A stretch of DNA of 42,083 nucleotides from NCBI GenBank assembly GCA_016935015.1, contig JAFGRT010000060.1, forward strand, positions 1 to 42,083. The letters are read 5' to 3'. The stretch comes from Acidobacteriota bacterium. Its GTDB lineage: Bacteria; Acidobacteriota; JAAYUB01. Each line of letters starts with the position of its first letter. Positions within the stretch are counted from its first letter, which is position 1. Below the pieces are notes generated by a model. It saw only the letters and a program-made list of their open reading frames with translations. It did no database searches and was not told the origin of the DNA. Both the position numbers and the translations under genes were made by a program. Below, piece by piece: positions 35,301-42,083 of the stretch.

Positions 35301-35334
35301 CCCGGCGCCGGCAGATAAGGCCGGCGGCGCCGGG
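35301..35334 (-). terminator. GC-rich stem-loop after the TonB receptor gene
   Basis: CCCGGCGCC (35301-35309) pairs with GGCGCCGGG (35326-35334), with further GGC/GCC pairs inside. It starts 8 bp after the receptor stop on the minus strand. No T-tract follows, so it may stabilise the 3' end or act as a weak terminator. Confidence 0.5.
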
Positions 35335-35342
35335 ACCTGTTT

Positions 35343-38300
35343 TCAGAAAATGAACTTTATACCGATCTGGATCTCCCGGCTGGCGGCGGCGCTGAACGTC
35401 TTGCCCATATTGGAGCTGGTAAAGGAGCGGCTTGGCGCGTCGAAATTGGTGTGATTAAGGAGATTGAAGACTTCACAGCGCAGTTGCAGGCGCGAACCTT
35501 CACCCCAGAACCAGGGCAACGGGATATCCTTGAACAGGGAAAAATCCACGTTCCAGTAATCCGGTGCGCGGAAGAACCCCTTGTAGTAACCGCCCTGATA
35601 GCCCGGTGGATACTGGGCGTTGCGGCGCGAGGACGTCCAGACGAAGTTGGACTGGGTTGGCCCCACCAGGTTGCCCTTCGTCTTGACCACAGTGTCCGCC
35701 ACATCCGGCCGGCATGGGCCGCGGTCGTTGGTGTAGCCGGTACCCAGCGTGTCGATGGGCACCTTGTAGTCCAGCGGATAGCCGGTGTTGGCCTGCACGA
35801 TGCCGTTGGCCTGCCAGCCGCCGATGATGTGGTCCAGGATATACCCCAGGACGCCGTCCATGTCGGCGTCCAGCCGTCTGCCGGGGCCGAAGGGTAATTC
35901 CCAGATAAAGCTCGCATTGAAGGTATGTCGCACGTCGAAGGCGGCAAAGCCCTTGTCATAATTCCGGTTATACCAGTTGGACGTGAACGGGTTGCTGCCA
36001 TTGTAGGTGTAGACGGCGTCGGACCCGTTGTCGAACCCCTTGGCCCATGTGTAGTTAAAATGCAACTGCAGACCGCTGTGAAATCGTCGGTCGAAGGACA
36101 GCTGCAGGGCATCCCACCGGCTGTGACCGTCGGAGTTGACAAGGTTCAACCGGTTCCACTGGGTGTTTTGCGCGGAATAGTAGGAGACAAACCAGGGCAG
36201 GTAGGCTCCGCCGGATGATACATAACCATTATCGATCAATTCGTCGACAACCTCTTCTGAAGGCGGGGGCATCTGGTTGGGATTGGCGCGGATGAGCAGG
36301 TGGACGCCCGAGCTGCCGGCATAGGCCGCCGTCACGATGTTGCCCGGCGCGAGCTCATGCTGGATGCTGAAAGTCCAGGTCTGAAAATAGGGCTGGTTCA
36401 TGTCGGAATTGAACACCGTCTGATTGGAGAATGTCTTCGGCTCCGGGTGCAGGTTGATGGCCGGGGGGGTGTGGCCGTGGAAGTAGTAGGCGACTCCATC
36501 GGGATAAATGCCGTTGAAGCCACTGATCTGGGCGTCGAGGATAGCCGAATGGCTGAAGGGAAGTTGCGAGTTGGTCCAGTTCAGCAGATTGTAGCAGGGC
36601 CGGCCAAAAGATATGCCGTAACCACTCCGCAAGGCGGTCTTGCCGTCGCCCCGGGGATCCCAGGCGAAACCCAGCCGCGGACCGAAATTGGCGTAGTGCC
36701 CGTCGAATACCCGCTGATCACTGCTGTCCAGATAGATATCCGCCCCTGAACCGATCCACTCAATCGGCTTGAGGTTCCACCAGGATCCGTTGAGCCAGTT
36801 GGCCTCGTCGAAAAAATTGGCGTTGTTGGGTAACCTGTAGCCCTGGCTGACCAGTTCGGACGTTCGCACGTTGGACAATCGCCCCTCCGCCTCGAAGGGG
36901 GCCGGTCTGACCTCATAGCGCAACCCGAGATTAAGAGTCAGGTTGGACCGTATGCGCCAGTCGTCCTGAATGAAAAAATCATATTCCCGGGCCCGCCAGT
37001 GGCGCAGATCACCTCTGCCACTGAAAAACTCCCGGCCGTCGCCGTAAACGGTCTGTGAGACGGTATCCACCCATCCGGCCATGATATTCCGGCCGGTCCT
37101 GCCATATGGACTCTGGTTGAAGTATGCACTGAAATAGTATATGGGGTGCAGTCCGAAATTGCTCTCGTCATTGTTCTGGATCCATCGCCAATCGATGCCG
37201 AACTTGAATATGTGACCGCCCCGGACCCAGGTCACCGCATCTTTCACATGGAGCACATTCGTGCACCTGCCTTGATCACCATAATCCGGCATCCCCCAGT
37301 CCGTCGCCAATGGATATGAACCGACGATTCCGCCATGGAAAGCCAGATCGGCAATGCCATCGAAGGAACGGTCCCAGTCATAATCGGCTATGTTTCCCCC
37401 TGTCGTCAGCATGTTCACCAGGGTCGGTGACACAAACCAGGTCCAGGTGCCGCCAAGGACCAGCTCCTGACCCTCGAACTGGAACGCGCCGTTAGTCGAG
37501 TGGGGCAGAGTGCCTACCCTCGGATGATCCATGAAGTTGGAGGTGAAAAAGGCCCGCAGCGTATGACGGCTTTCAATCAAATAATCAATGGACAGACTGA
37601 AAGCCCGACTGTCGGATTTGGTCGCCTCGGCCCAGGCGTACATGCCGTTCCAGGGAACCTGGCCTGTCTCATCGAAAACCGAGGGATTGCCGGCGTTGGG
37701 AAGGGGGTAGTAGGTATTGAATATATTGGCGATGGCTGGATTGGTAATCTGGTTGCGGAAGGCCTGGGTCGGCGTCTGCGCAACATACGTGCCGGCCTCC
37801 CGAGAGGTCAGGAATTCGGTGTTGAAGAAGAAGAACAGCCGGTCCCTGACGATGGGGCCGCCGAAGCTTCCCCCGAACTGATTGCGCTTTGACTCGCGTT
37901 TGCTCAGGTCGTAATAGTTCTGTTGCCAGGTGGCGGCATCCAGATTGTCGTTGCGATGAAACCAGTAGACATTGCCATGGTAGTCCCTGCCGCCCCTCCG
38001 GATGGCGGTGTCGACCTGGGCGCTGCCCATGGGATTGTATTCGGCCGCCGGGGCTGAGTAAACGACGTACATCTCTGATACGGCGTCCGCATAGGGTGAA
38101 ACGATGTCGCCGATTACGGCAGTATCGTTGTTGTCCACGCCGTTGAGCTGAAAATTGTTGCTGTGAATCCGCCCGCCGCTGGCCGACGGGTAGTCTCTCA
38201 GATTCACCACACCCGGGGCCAGGCTTACCAGATCCAGGGGATCTCGCCTATTGAGCGGCAGGTCGGTGATGCTCCGGGTATCGATGAGATTGTCCTGCTG

Positions 38301-38690
38301 GGATTTCGTAACGGAAACCTGTCCAGGCGGCAGCGTCAGTTGCTGCGGCGCGTCCGGTGCCCCGGCGGCCAGGACGAGGGGATAGAGCAGCCGGTCACCG
38401 GTTCGGACCTCGATACCCATCAGTTCCACGGGGCGAAAACCGTCCTTGCTGGCGCGGAGCTGGTATCGGCCCGGATTGACCTCGGGGAAAACGGAGCGGC
38501 CATCGGGATCCGTTACGGCCGTTCGGACACTTCCCCTGTCAAGATCGGTCAGTTGGACCTGCACTCGCGGCATCCCGTTGCCGCTGGAGTCTTTGGTCAC
38601 CACTTCGAGGAGGGCGCTGTTGCCGAAGAGCAATGTCCCCATAAGAAAACAAATCCCCCCAAGGAACATCCATCGCATTCTGTCAGTCAT
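35343..38690 (-). CDS. TonB-dependent outer-membrane receptor with carboxypeptidase-regulatory-like domain
   Basis: A 1,115-residue outer-membrane protein of the Oar-like type common in Acidobacteriota. AAAGGAG lies 7 nt before the ATG. A signal peptide ([20 protein letters not shown]) is followed by a CarboxypepD_reg-like beta-sandwich (about 27-108: [38 protein letters not shown]), a plug domain ([40 protein letters not shown]) and a long barrel rich in aromatic alternating strands ([52 protein letters not shown]). The last residues IQIGIKFIF end in Phe as required for barrel assembly. No TonB box is obvious. The ligand is unknown: probably a peptide or glycan import or adhesion role. Its codons are visibly less GC-rich than those of its neighbours. 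Confidence 0.95.
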   Translation of the reverse strand: MTDRMRWMFLGGICFLMGTLLFGNSALLEVVTKDSSGNGMPRVQVQLTDLDRGSVRTAVTDPDGRSVFPEVNPGRYQLRASKDGFRPVELMGIEVRTGDRLLYPLVLAAGAPDAPQQLTLPPGQVSVTKSQQDNLIDTRSITDLPLNRRDPLDLVSLAPGVVNLRDYPSASGGRIHSNNFQLNGVDNNDTAVIGDIVSPYADAVSEMYVVYSAPAAEYNPMGSAQVDTAIRRGGRDYHGNVYWFHRNDNLDAATWQQNYYDLSKRESKRNQFGGSFGGPIVRDRLFFFFNTEFLTSREAGTYVAQTPTQAFRNQITNPAIANIFNTYYPLPNAGNPSVFDETGQVPWNGMYAWAEATKSDSRAFSLSIDYLIESRHTLRAFFTSNFMDHPRVGTLPHSTNGAFQFEGQELVLGGTWTWFVSPTLVNMLTTGGNIADYDWDRSFDGIADLAFHGGIVGSYPLATDWGMPDYGDQGRCTNVLHVKDAVTWVRGGHIFKFGIDWRWIQNNDESNFGLHPIYYFSAYFNQSPYGRTGRNIMAGWVDTVSQTVYGDGREFFSGRGDLRHWRAREYDFFIQDDWRIRSNLTLNLGLRYEVRPAPFEAEGRLSNVRTSELVSQGYRLPNNANFFDEANWLNGSWWNLKPIEWIGSGADIYLDSSDQRVFDGHYANFGPRLGFAWDPRGDGKTALRSGYGISFGRPCYNLLNWTNSQLPFSHSAILDAQISGFNGIYPDGVAYYFHGHTPPAINLHPEPKTFSNQTVFNSDMNQPYFQTWTFSIQHELAPGNIVTAAYAGSSGVHLLIRANPNQMPPPSEEVVDELIDNGYVSSGGAYLPWFVSYYSAQNTQWNRLNLVNSDGHSRWDALQLSFDRRFHSGLQLHFNYTWAKGFDNGSDAVYTYNGSNPFTSNWYNRNYDKGFAAFDVRHTFNASFIWELPFGPGRRLDADMDGVLGYILDHIIGGWQANGIVQANTGYPLDYKVPIDTLGTGYTNDRGPCRPDVADTVVKTKGNLVGPTQSNFVWTSSRRNAQYPPGYQGGYYKGFFRAPDYWNVDFSLFKDIPLPWFWGEGSRLQLRCEVFNLLNHTNFDAPSRSFTSSNMGKTFSAAASREIQIGIKFIF

Positions 38691-38712
38691 GATTGCGCTC
38701 CTTTATGAATGA

Positions 38713-39089
38713 TATGCAGGACATACCCGCCCACAGGCCCCGCCTCTGGATGAATAAATCATAATTATTCAGCTACATTCGATTTCCGTCACGTGTATTG
38801 ATTAAATCCCCAAAAGAAAAGAGATGAGTCCCCCTGAATGATTTTCAATCCCCAACCGGCAAATCTTCGTAATCAGACAATATTACACATGGAGCAAGGA
38901 AAAATTCTATGTAGCAACAGAAAAATTGTCAACAGATTTCAGAATGGAGAGATAACATCCCTGCCTCAGCAACGGTCAGCAGAAGGCTCAACCGGGCAGG
39001 CGTCTCCACCAGATGAGCCCGCGGTATCACAACCGCTGATCCCCAGTCATCACTCGCGGGCTTTCTGCAGCTACTTACCAAACTGAAAA
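38713..39089. other. AT-richer divergent intergenic region
   Basis: About 380 bp between the TonB receptor and the PurF-like gene, noticeably richer in A and T than the rest (e.g. AATAAATCATAATTATTC). A short plus-strand frame (38838-39086) has no ribosome-binding site or protein-like composition and is not called. The receptor promoter should lie here; TATGAT on the minus strand near 38765 is a possible -10 but has no -35 partner. Confidence 0.6.
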
Positions 39090-39118
39090 TTGAATCAGGG
39101 GGTGGGTAGTGCTAGACT
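39090..39118 (+). promoter_or_regulatory. Probable promoter of the PurF-like gene
   Basis: TTGAAT (39090-39095), 17-bp spacer, TAGACT (39113-39118), 86 bp upstream of the ATG. Each hexamer matches the consensus at four of six positions. Confidence 0.5.
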
Positions 39119-39204
39119 GATTTCAATCCCCGGGAACATGCGCGGCCCCGCGGTCGAGGCGGCGGCAGGACGGCAAGACGTCATACAAAGTGAAGGAGGC
39201 TGGC

Positions 39205-40644
39205 ATGGGTGGTGTTTTTGGCGCGGTCCATCACGCGGACTGCCTGTCCGATCTGTTTTTCGGCACTGATTACCATTCCCACCTGGGCACGCGTCGCGGC
39301 GGTCTGGTGATCCGCACATCCGAAGGCTTCAAGCGCAACATTCACGACATCACCAACGCCCAGTTCCGCTCCAAGTTCGAGGAGGACCTGCCCAAGCTGC
39401 ACGGTCCCATGGGCTTGGGCGTCATCAGCGACAACGAGGACCAGCCGCTCCTGATCCGCTCCCAGCACGGGTCCTATGCCATCGTCACCGTCGGGCGGAT
39501 CCTCAACCTGGAGGCCCTGGCCCGCGAACTGCTGGCCGGCCACGCCCTGCATTTCTCCGAACTGAAAGATAATCAGGTAAATCCCACTGAGCTGGTGGCC
39601 GCCCTCATCGACACCCAACGGGACCTGGTGACAGGCATCCGCTACGCCCAGGAGCGCATCCACGGCTCCTGCACCCTGCTGCTGCTCACCGAGGACGCCA
39701 TCTACGCCGCCCGCGACCGCCTGGGCCGCACGCCCCTGGCCCTCGGCCGCAAGGCGGACGGCTGGGCCGTGACCCTGGAGACCGCCGCCCTCCCCAATCT
39801 GGGCTTCCGCACCCATCGTTTCCTCGGCCCGGGCGAAATCGTCCGCCTCGACCACGACGGCGAGCGCCAGGTCCAGCCACCCGGCGAACGGATGCAGATC
39901 TGCGCCTTCCTCTGGATTTACTACGGTTATCCCGCCTCCAGTTACGAAGGGATCAACACGGAAGTGGTGCGCAACCGCTGCGGCGCCGCCCTGGCGCGGC
40001 GGGAGACCCTGGACATCGACCTGGTGGCCGGCATCCCCGACTCGGGCATTGGCCACGCCATCGGCTACGCCGCGGCAGCGGGGATCCCCTACCGCCGCCC
40101 CTTCGTGAAGTACACGCCCACCTGGCCGCGCAGCTTCATGCCTCAGGACCAGCGGATCCGCGACCTGGTGGCCCGGATGAAACTGATCCCCATCCCCGAA
40201 CTTATCGAGGGAAAACGGATCCTGTTCTGCGAGGACTCCATCGTCCGTGGTACCCAGCTGCGGGACATCATCAGCCGCCTGTTCGACGTCGGTGCGCGGG
40301 AGCTGCACATGCGGCCGGCCTGCCCACCCCTGGTCTTCGGCTGCAAGTTCCTGAACTTCTCCCAGTCCAAGTCGGAGCTGGACCTGGCGGCGCGCAAGGC
40401 CATCCGCGAACTGGAGGGTTCCGCCGATGCCCACCTGGCCGACTACGCCGACCCGGACTCGCCCCGCTATGAGGCCATGATCGAAAAGATCCGCCAGCAG
40501 CTGGGGCTGACCTCCCTCCGCTACCAGCGGTTGTCCGACATGCTGGCGGCCATCGGCCTGCCCCGCGAGAAAGTCTGCACTTACTGCTGGAACGGTGAAG
40601 AGCTCTACGGGCCGGAGGCGGATGACCTGCCGTTGCGGCCATGA
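39205..40644 (+). CDS. Amidophosphoribosyltransferase (PurF) homologue lacking the glutaminase Cys
   Basis: A 479-residue PurF-family enzyme. The ATG at 39205 follows AAGGAGG by 5 nt; the protein starts MGGVFGAVHHADCLSDLFFG, so residue 2 is Gly where PurF needs the N-terminal nucleophile Cys after Met removal (MCGIxGI). The rest of the Ntn-amidotransferase fold is clear (YHSHLGTRRGG, GPMGLGVISDNED). The phosphoribosyltransferase half has the PRPP loop ILFCEDSIVRGTQLR (339-353). Four Cys fit the [4Fe-4S] ligands of Bacillus PurF: C233, C380, C458 and C461 (CTYCWNGEELYG). Gly-2 paralogues occur in Bacteroidota and others. It may use free ammonia or have a regulatory role. No other purine genes are near. 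Confidence 0.9.
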   Translation: MGGVFGAVHHADCLSDLFFGTDYHSHLGTRRGGLVIRTSEGFKRNIHDITNAQFRSKFEEDLPKLHGPMGLGVISDNEDQPLLIRSQHGSYAIVTVGRILNLEALARELLAGHALHFSELKDNQVNPTELVAALIDTQRDLVTGIRYAQERIHGSCTLLLLTEDAIYAARDRLGRTPLALGRKADGWAVTLETAALPNLGFRTHRFLGPGEIVRLDHDGERQVQPPGERMQICAFLWIYYGYPASSYEGINTEVVRNRCGAALARRETLDIDLVAGIPDSGIGHAIGYAAAAGIPYRRPFVKYTPTWPRSFMPQDQRIRDLVARMKLIPIPELIEGKRILFCEDSIVRGTQLRDIISRLFDVGARELHMRPACPPLVFGCKFLNFSQSKSELDLAARKAIRELEGSADAHLADYADPDSPRYEAMIEKIRQQLGLTSLRYQRLSDMLAAIGLPREKVCTYCWNGEELYGPEADDLPLRP

Positions 40645-40720
40645 ATGGCCGCGCGGCGGCTTCATTCCCACGCCCGGCCGGCGCGGGCTGTGGCTGTAGC
40701 CGCCTTCTGCCGGAAGGCGG
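40635..40720 (+). repeat. Multi-hairpin repeat, unit 1 (overlaps the PurF-like stop codon)
   Basis: Three successive hairpins. (i) GCGGCCAT-GA-ATGGCCGC, 40635-40652, whose centre is the TGA stop of the PurF-like gene. (ii) CGCCCGGCCGGCGCGGGC, 40671-40688. (iii) CCGCCTTC-TGCCG-GAAGGCGG, 40700-40720. The same order recurs in units 2 and 3 with changed sequences but preserved pairing. Confidence 0.75.
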
Positions 40721-40786
40721 GAGAAGAATCTCTCGCAACAGACTGATTTCCAGCCAAAATTTCCCTGGGCGACATCTTCTCCCCAC

Positions 40787-40876
40787 CCCCGGGGTCATCC
40801 ACCCCGGGGTAATGCCCCGCGCCCGGCATGCGCGGGCTAAGGTCACCGTCCGCGGGCGCCTTCTGCCGGAAGGCGC
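40787..40876 (+). repeat. Multi-hairpin repeat, unit 2
   Basis: Hairpins in the same order as unit 1: CCCCGGGGT-CATCC-ACCCCGGGG (40787-40809, 9-bp stem), CGCGCCCGGCATGCGCGGGC, then GCGCCTTC-TGCCG-GAAGGCGC (40856-40876). Relative to units 1 and 3 the outermost pair of the last hairpin is G-C instead of C-G: a compensated change. Confidence 0.75.
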
Positions 40877-40908
40877 TGATATATATGGATATTGGAATAG
40901 AAAGAATT

Positions 40909-40998
40909 CCGGGTTTGGCCAACCCGGAGTACCCCCCCCCCGCGCCCGACAGGCGCGGGCGATGCCTGCACGCGTAGCCGCCTTCTGCCGGAAGGCGG
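40909..40998 (+). repeat. Multi-hairpin repeat, unit 3
   Basis: CCGGGTT-TGGCC-AACCCGG (40909-40927), a run of ten C, CGCGCCCGACAGGCGCGGGC, and CCGCCTTC-TGCCG-GAAGGCGG (40978-40998). Units 2 and 3 are the same length, 90 nt; unit 1 is 86 nt. Confidence 0.75.
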
Positions 40999-41088
40999 AT
41001 AATCTGAAGATTTCAATCACCTCAGATCTCTGAGCACGCTGCCCGACTTTGCGCCAACACTCAGCGGGATGAGGCAGCCATAATCCCG

Positions 41089-41191
41089 GCGCCCCGGTCA
41101 GGGGCGCGGGGCCATTAGCCGGGGGCGGCGCCGGAGGCGCGGCCCCCGGATCGCGGCATAGAGTTTGTTCACGCGCCCCGGCCAGGGGCGC
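41089..41191. repeat. Hairpin cluster 3' of the transposase relic
   Basis: Two near-identical hairpins, GCGCCCC-GGTCA-GGGGCGC (41089-41107) and GCGCCCC-GGCCA-GGGGCGC (41173-41191), flank a larger one with CCGGGGGC/GCCCCCGG arms (41119-41126 and 41142-41149) and an inner GCGCC-GGA-GGCGC. The last hairpin ends 7 bp from the relic's stop codon, the usual location of REP palindromes bound by Y1 transposases. Confidence 0.7.
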
Positions 41192-41197
41192 GGGGAA

Positions 41198-41380
41198 TCA
41201 GTCACCCTGCACATATCGAGGATCGAACGGAATGTTATGCTTCCGCAGCAGATCCTCATATTCTTCCCGAAACGTTCGCCACCGGTGATGCTCCGCCTGC
41301 CATTCCGGTTGGATGGATTGCACGCGTCCCAGCGTCCCGAAAATGACATGGATCAGCATACAGGTAAACGTCGACGGCAT
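41198..41380 (-). pseudogene. Internally deleted IS200-like (Y1) transposase relic
   Basis: A 60-residue frame with an excellent ribosome-binding site (AAGGAGG, 5 nt before the ATG). Its first part, MPSTFTCMLIHVIFGTLGRV, matches the start of Y1/IS200-like transposases (MPxSxxxxLxHxVFSTKxR). Its last part, RTFREEYEDLLRKHNIPFDP followed by RYVQGD, matches their C-terminal end (FxxEYxxLLxxHxIxFDxRYVW). The middle, which should hold the HUH metal site and catalytic Tyr (about 90 residues), is missing in frame. It is therefore a dead, internally deleted copy. It sits among REP-like hairpins that full-length relatives mobilise. The match is from memory of the family. Confidence 0.75.
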
Positions 41381-41584
41381 GATCGCCTCCTTGATTGTGT
41401 TTACCTGAACAAACGTTGCCGATGGAAAACGTACGCGAATTTCCCGGATTTTTTATGAAAAAATGTTCGGGCGGGCATTCAATACGTTGCGGGGCTTTTC
41501 CCGCCGCCCCTGCCCGGGGCGGCCGATTCATGACCACAGGGGACGGCGTTTGTTCCGGCCGGCGCGGGTGGTGTTCGCCGGCCA

Positions 41585-41742
41585 CCGCCGGCCTCGTGCC
41601 GGCGGAGCGGTGTTCTCCGGATACGTTTCGCGTGCAGTGAGCAGGATGGTGGACAAAGATTTCCGCCATGAACGACCGTTTGTCCATTAACCGCTGATCA
41701 TCCGAACCTCATGACACGGCCCCACCGGCACGAGGCCGGTGG
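41585..41742. repeat. Pair of inverted REP-like hairpins
   Basis: CCGCCGGC-CTCGT-GCCGGCGG (41585-41605) and, in opposite orientation, CCACCGGC-ACGAG-GCCGGTGG (41722-41742). The second is the reverse complement type of the first, loop included, with one compensated base pair per stem. This paired inverted layout is that of bacterial interspersed mosaic elements. Confidence 0.7.
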
Positions 41743-41789
41743 TGGCCACTATTGACAGGGCTGTTCTTGCTGGCATTCAGTCCTCGCTT

Positions 41790-41810
41790 CCGCCGGGTCA
41801 AGCCCGGCGG
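41790..41810. repeat. REP-like hairpin
   Basis: CCGCCGGG-TCAAG-CCCGGCGG: a perfect 8-bp stem with a 5-nt loop, the same geometry as the hairpins at 41585 and 41722. Confidence 0.65.
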
Positions 41811-41972
41811 TGGCGGTATTCGCCGTCTTGCCCGGCGTAATCCCGTCCGGCGGTACGTAGCCGGATTTGTCCTTTCGCCCATTCGCCATTTCCCGAAAAA
41901 CCAGGGGCTTTGCCGTATCGCGCCGAAAGCAGAGCTGCGGAGGACAGGGCGAACCCGGGGTAACTATTCGTT

Positions 41973-41991
41973 CCGGGTTTGGCAAGCCCGG
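41973..41991. repeat. Hairpin related to multi-hairpin unit 3
   Basis: CCGGGTT-TGGCA-AGCCCGG followed by AGTAC, almost identical to the first hairpin of unit 3 (40909-40932), which is also followed by AGTAC. One pair is a G-T wobble. It lies 6 bp beyond the stop of the partial minus-strand gene. Confidence 0.7.
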
Positions 41992-41997
41992 AGTACT

Positions 41998-42083
41998 TTA
42001 CCACTCCCGCGCCGCCGTGGCAAAGTGCCGCCAGTGGGTTTCGCTCATGGCCCGGGCGTCGAACAGGGAGACCCCCGCGGCAC
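41998..42083 (-). CDS. 3' end of an unidentified gene (5' part beyond window)
   Basis: A minus-strand frame entering from the right edge and ending in TAA at 41998-42000. The last 27 residues read AAGVSLFDARAMSETHWRHF followed by ATAAREW. The composition looks like a real protein end, and the hairpin at 41973-41991 lies just after the stop as for other genes here. Too little is present to name a family. Confidence 0.5.
   Translation of the reverse strand, partial: AAGVSLFDARAMSETHWRHFATAAREW

Larger units (their letters stand above)
40645..41997. other. 1.35-kb palindrome-rich intergenic region
   Basis: Apart from the transposase relic, this stretch carries no credible gene. The other open frames cross hairpins, lack ribosome-binding sites and have composition dictated by GC repeats. 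It holds at least a dozen short stem-loops in several families (listed separately). The stretches 41381-41584 and 41606-41721 are otherwise unremarkable. Confidence 0.7.

Noticed and set aside
38838-39086. 82-residue plus-strand frame between the TonB receptor and the PurF-like gene
   Set aside because: No ribosome-binding site, no recognisable motif, and it runs into the PurF promoter region.
39181-40671. 496-residue minus-strand open frame opposite the PurF-like gene
   Set aside because: Antisense shadow; no ribosome-binding site or protein-like composition, and the plus frame has unmistakable PurF motifs.
40635-40998. CRISPR-like array because of three spaced palindromic repeats
   Set aside because: Only three units, with spacers of 66 and 32 nt; the units themselves are 86-90 nt composite hairpins with differing sequence, and no cas gene is present.
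40641-41033. Plus-strand frame across the three multi-hairpin units
   Set aside because: It is an open frame by virtue of high GC; the repeated RLLPEGG/CRKA peptides are translations of hairpins, not a protein repeat.
41256-41687. 143-residue minus-strand frame overlapping the transposase relic
   Set aside because: Out of frame with the relic, no ribosome-binding site, and composition dictated by hairpin repeats.

Overview
The window is about 42 kb of GC-rich bacterial chromosome carrying roughly 28 protein genes, most on the minus strand. An Acidobacteriota-type organism is suggested by a 1,115-residue TonB-dependent receptor with an N-terminal carboxypeptidase-regulatory-like domain (Oar type), several exported peptidases (S41, S46, S9), a DUF6265 protein, a CpcT/CpeT-like exported protein and a DUF3052 protein. 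This assignment is inferred from gene content; there is no rRNA or other phylogenetic marker here.

Layout. 1-6.0 kb: 5'-anchored part of an AGCS sodium:amino-acid symporter (runs off the left edge), an exported esterase, and a divergent exported S41 peptidase. 6.0-13.7 kb: a DUF4139-like exported protein, a GT39 membrane glycosyltransferase divergent from a DHA2-type MFS exporter, a lipoprotein-anchored methyltransferase, and a full-length prolyl-tRNA synthetase homologue whose catalytic motifs are eroded but whose editing domain looks intact. 13.7-14.75 kb: a gene-free stretch with a MITE-like element and an extra copy of its end. 14.75-19.4 kb: small exported, lipoprotein and membrane proteins, an alpha/beta hydrolase, and a receiver-like/DUF3052 fusion. 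19.4-24.1 kb: an unrecognised 601-residue protein and a NarL-type two-component pair. 24.2-31 kb: cupin, PaaK-like adenylating enzyme, S9 peptidase, class V aminotransferase, CpcT-like protein and a PNPOx-like flavin protein. 31-38.7 kb: sulfurtransferase, S46 dipeptidyl-peptidase, a frameshifted DUF4037 gene and the TonB receptor. 39.2-40.6 kb: a PurF homologue lacking the catalytic Cys-2. 40.6-42.0 kb: a dense array of hairpin repeats surrounding the internally deleted relic of an IS200/Y1-type transposase, then the 3' end of another gene.

Functionally the region looks like a scavenger's toolkit: exported peptidases and esterases, an outer-membrane receptor and amino-acid uptake and turnover (AGCS, aminotransferase, sulfurtransferase). 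The most unusual content is the pseudo-synthetase, the Cys-less PurF, the receiver/DUF3052 fusion with its unknown partner, and the two palindrome-rich intergenic regions. The latter look like REP-type repeats plus a decayed Y1 transposase. No CRISPR array, prophage, tRNA or rRNA was seen.
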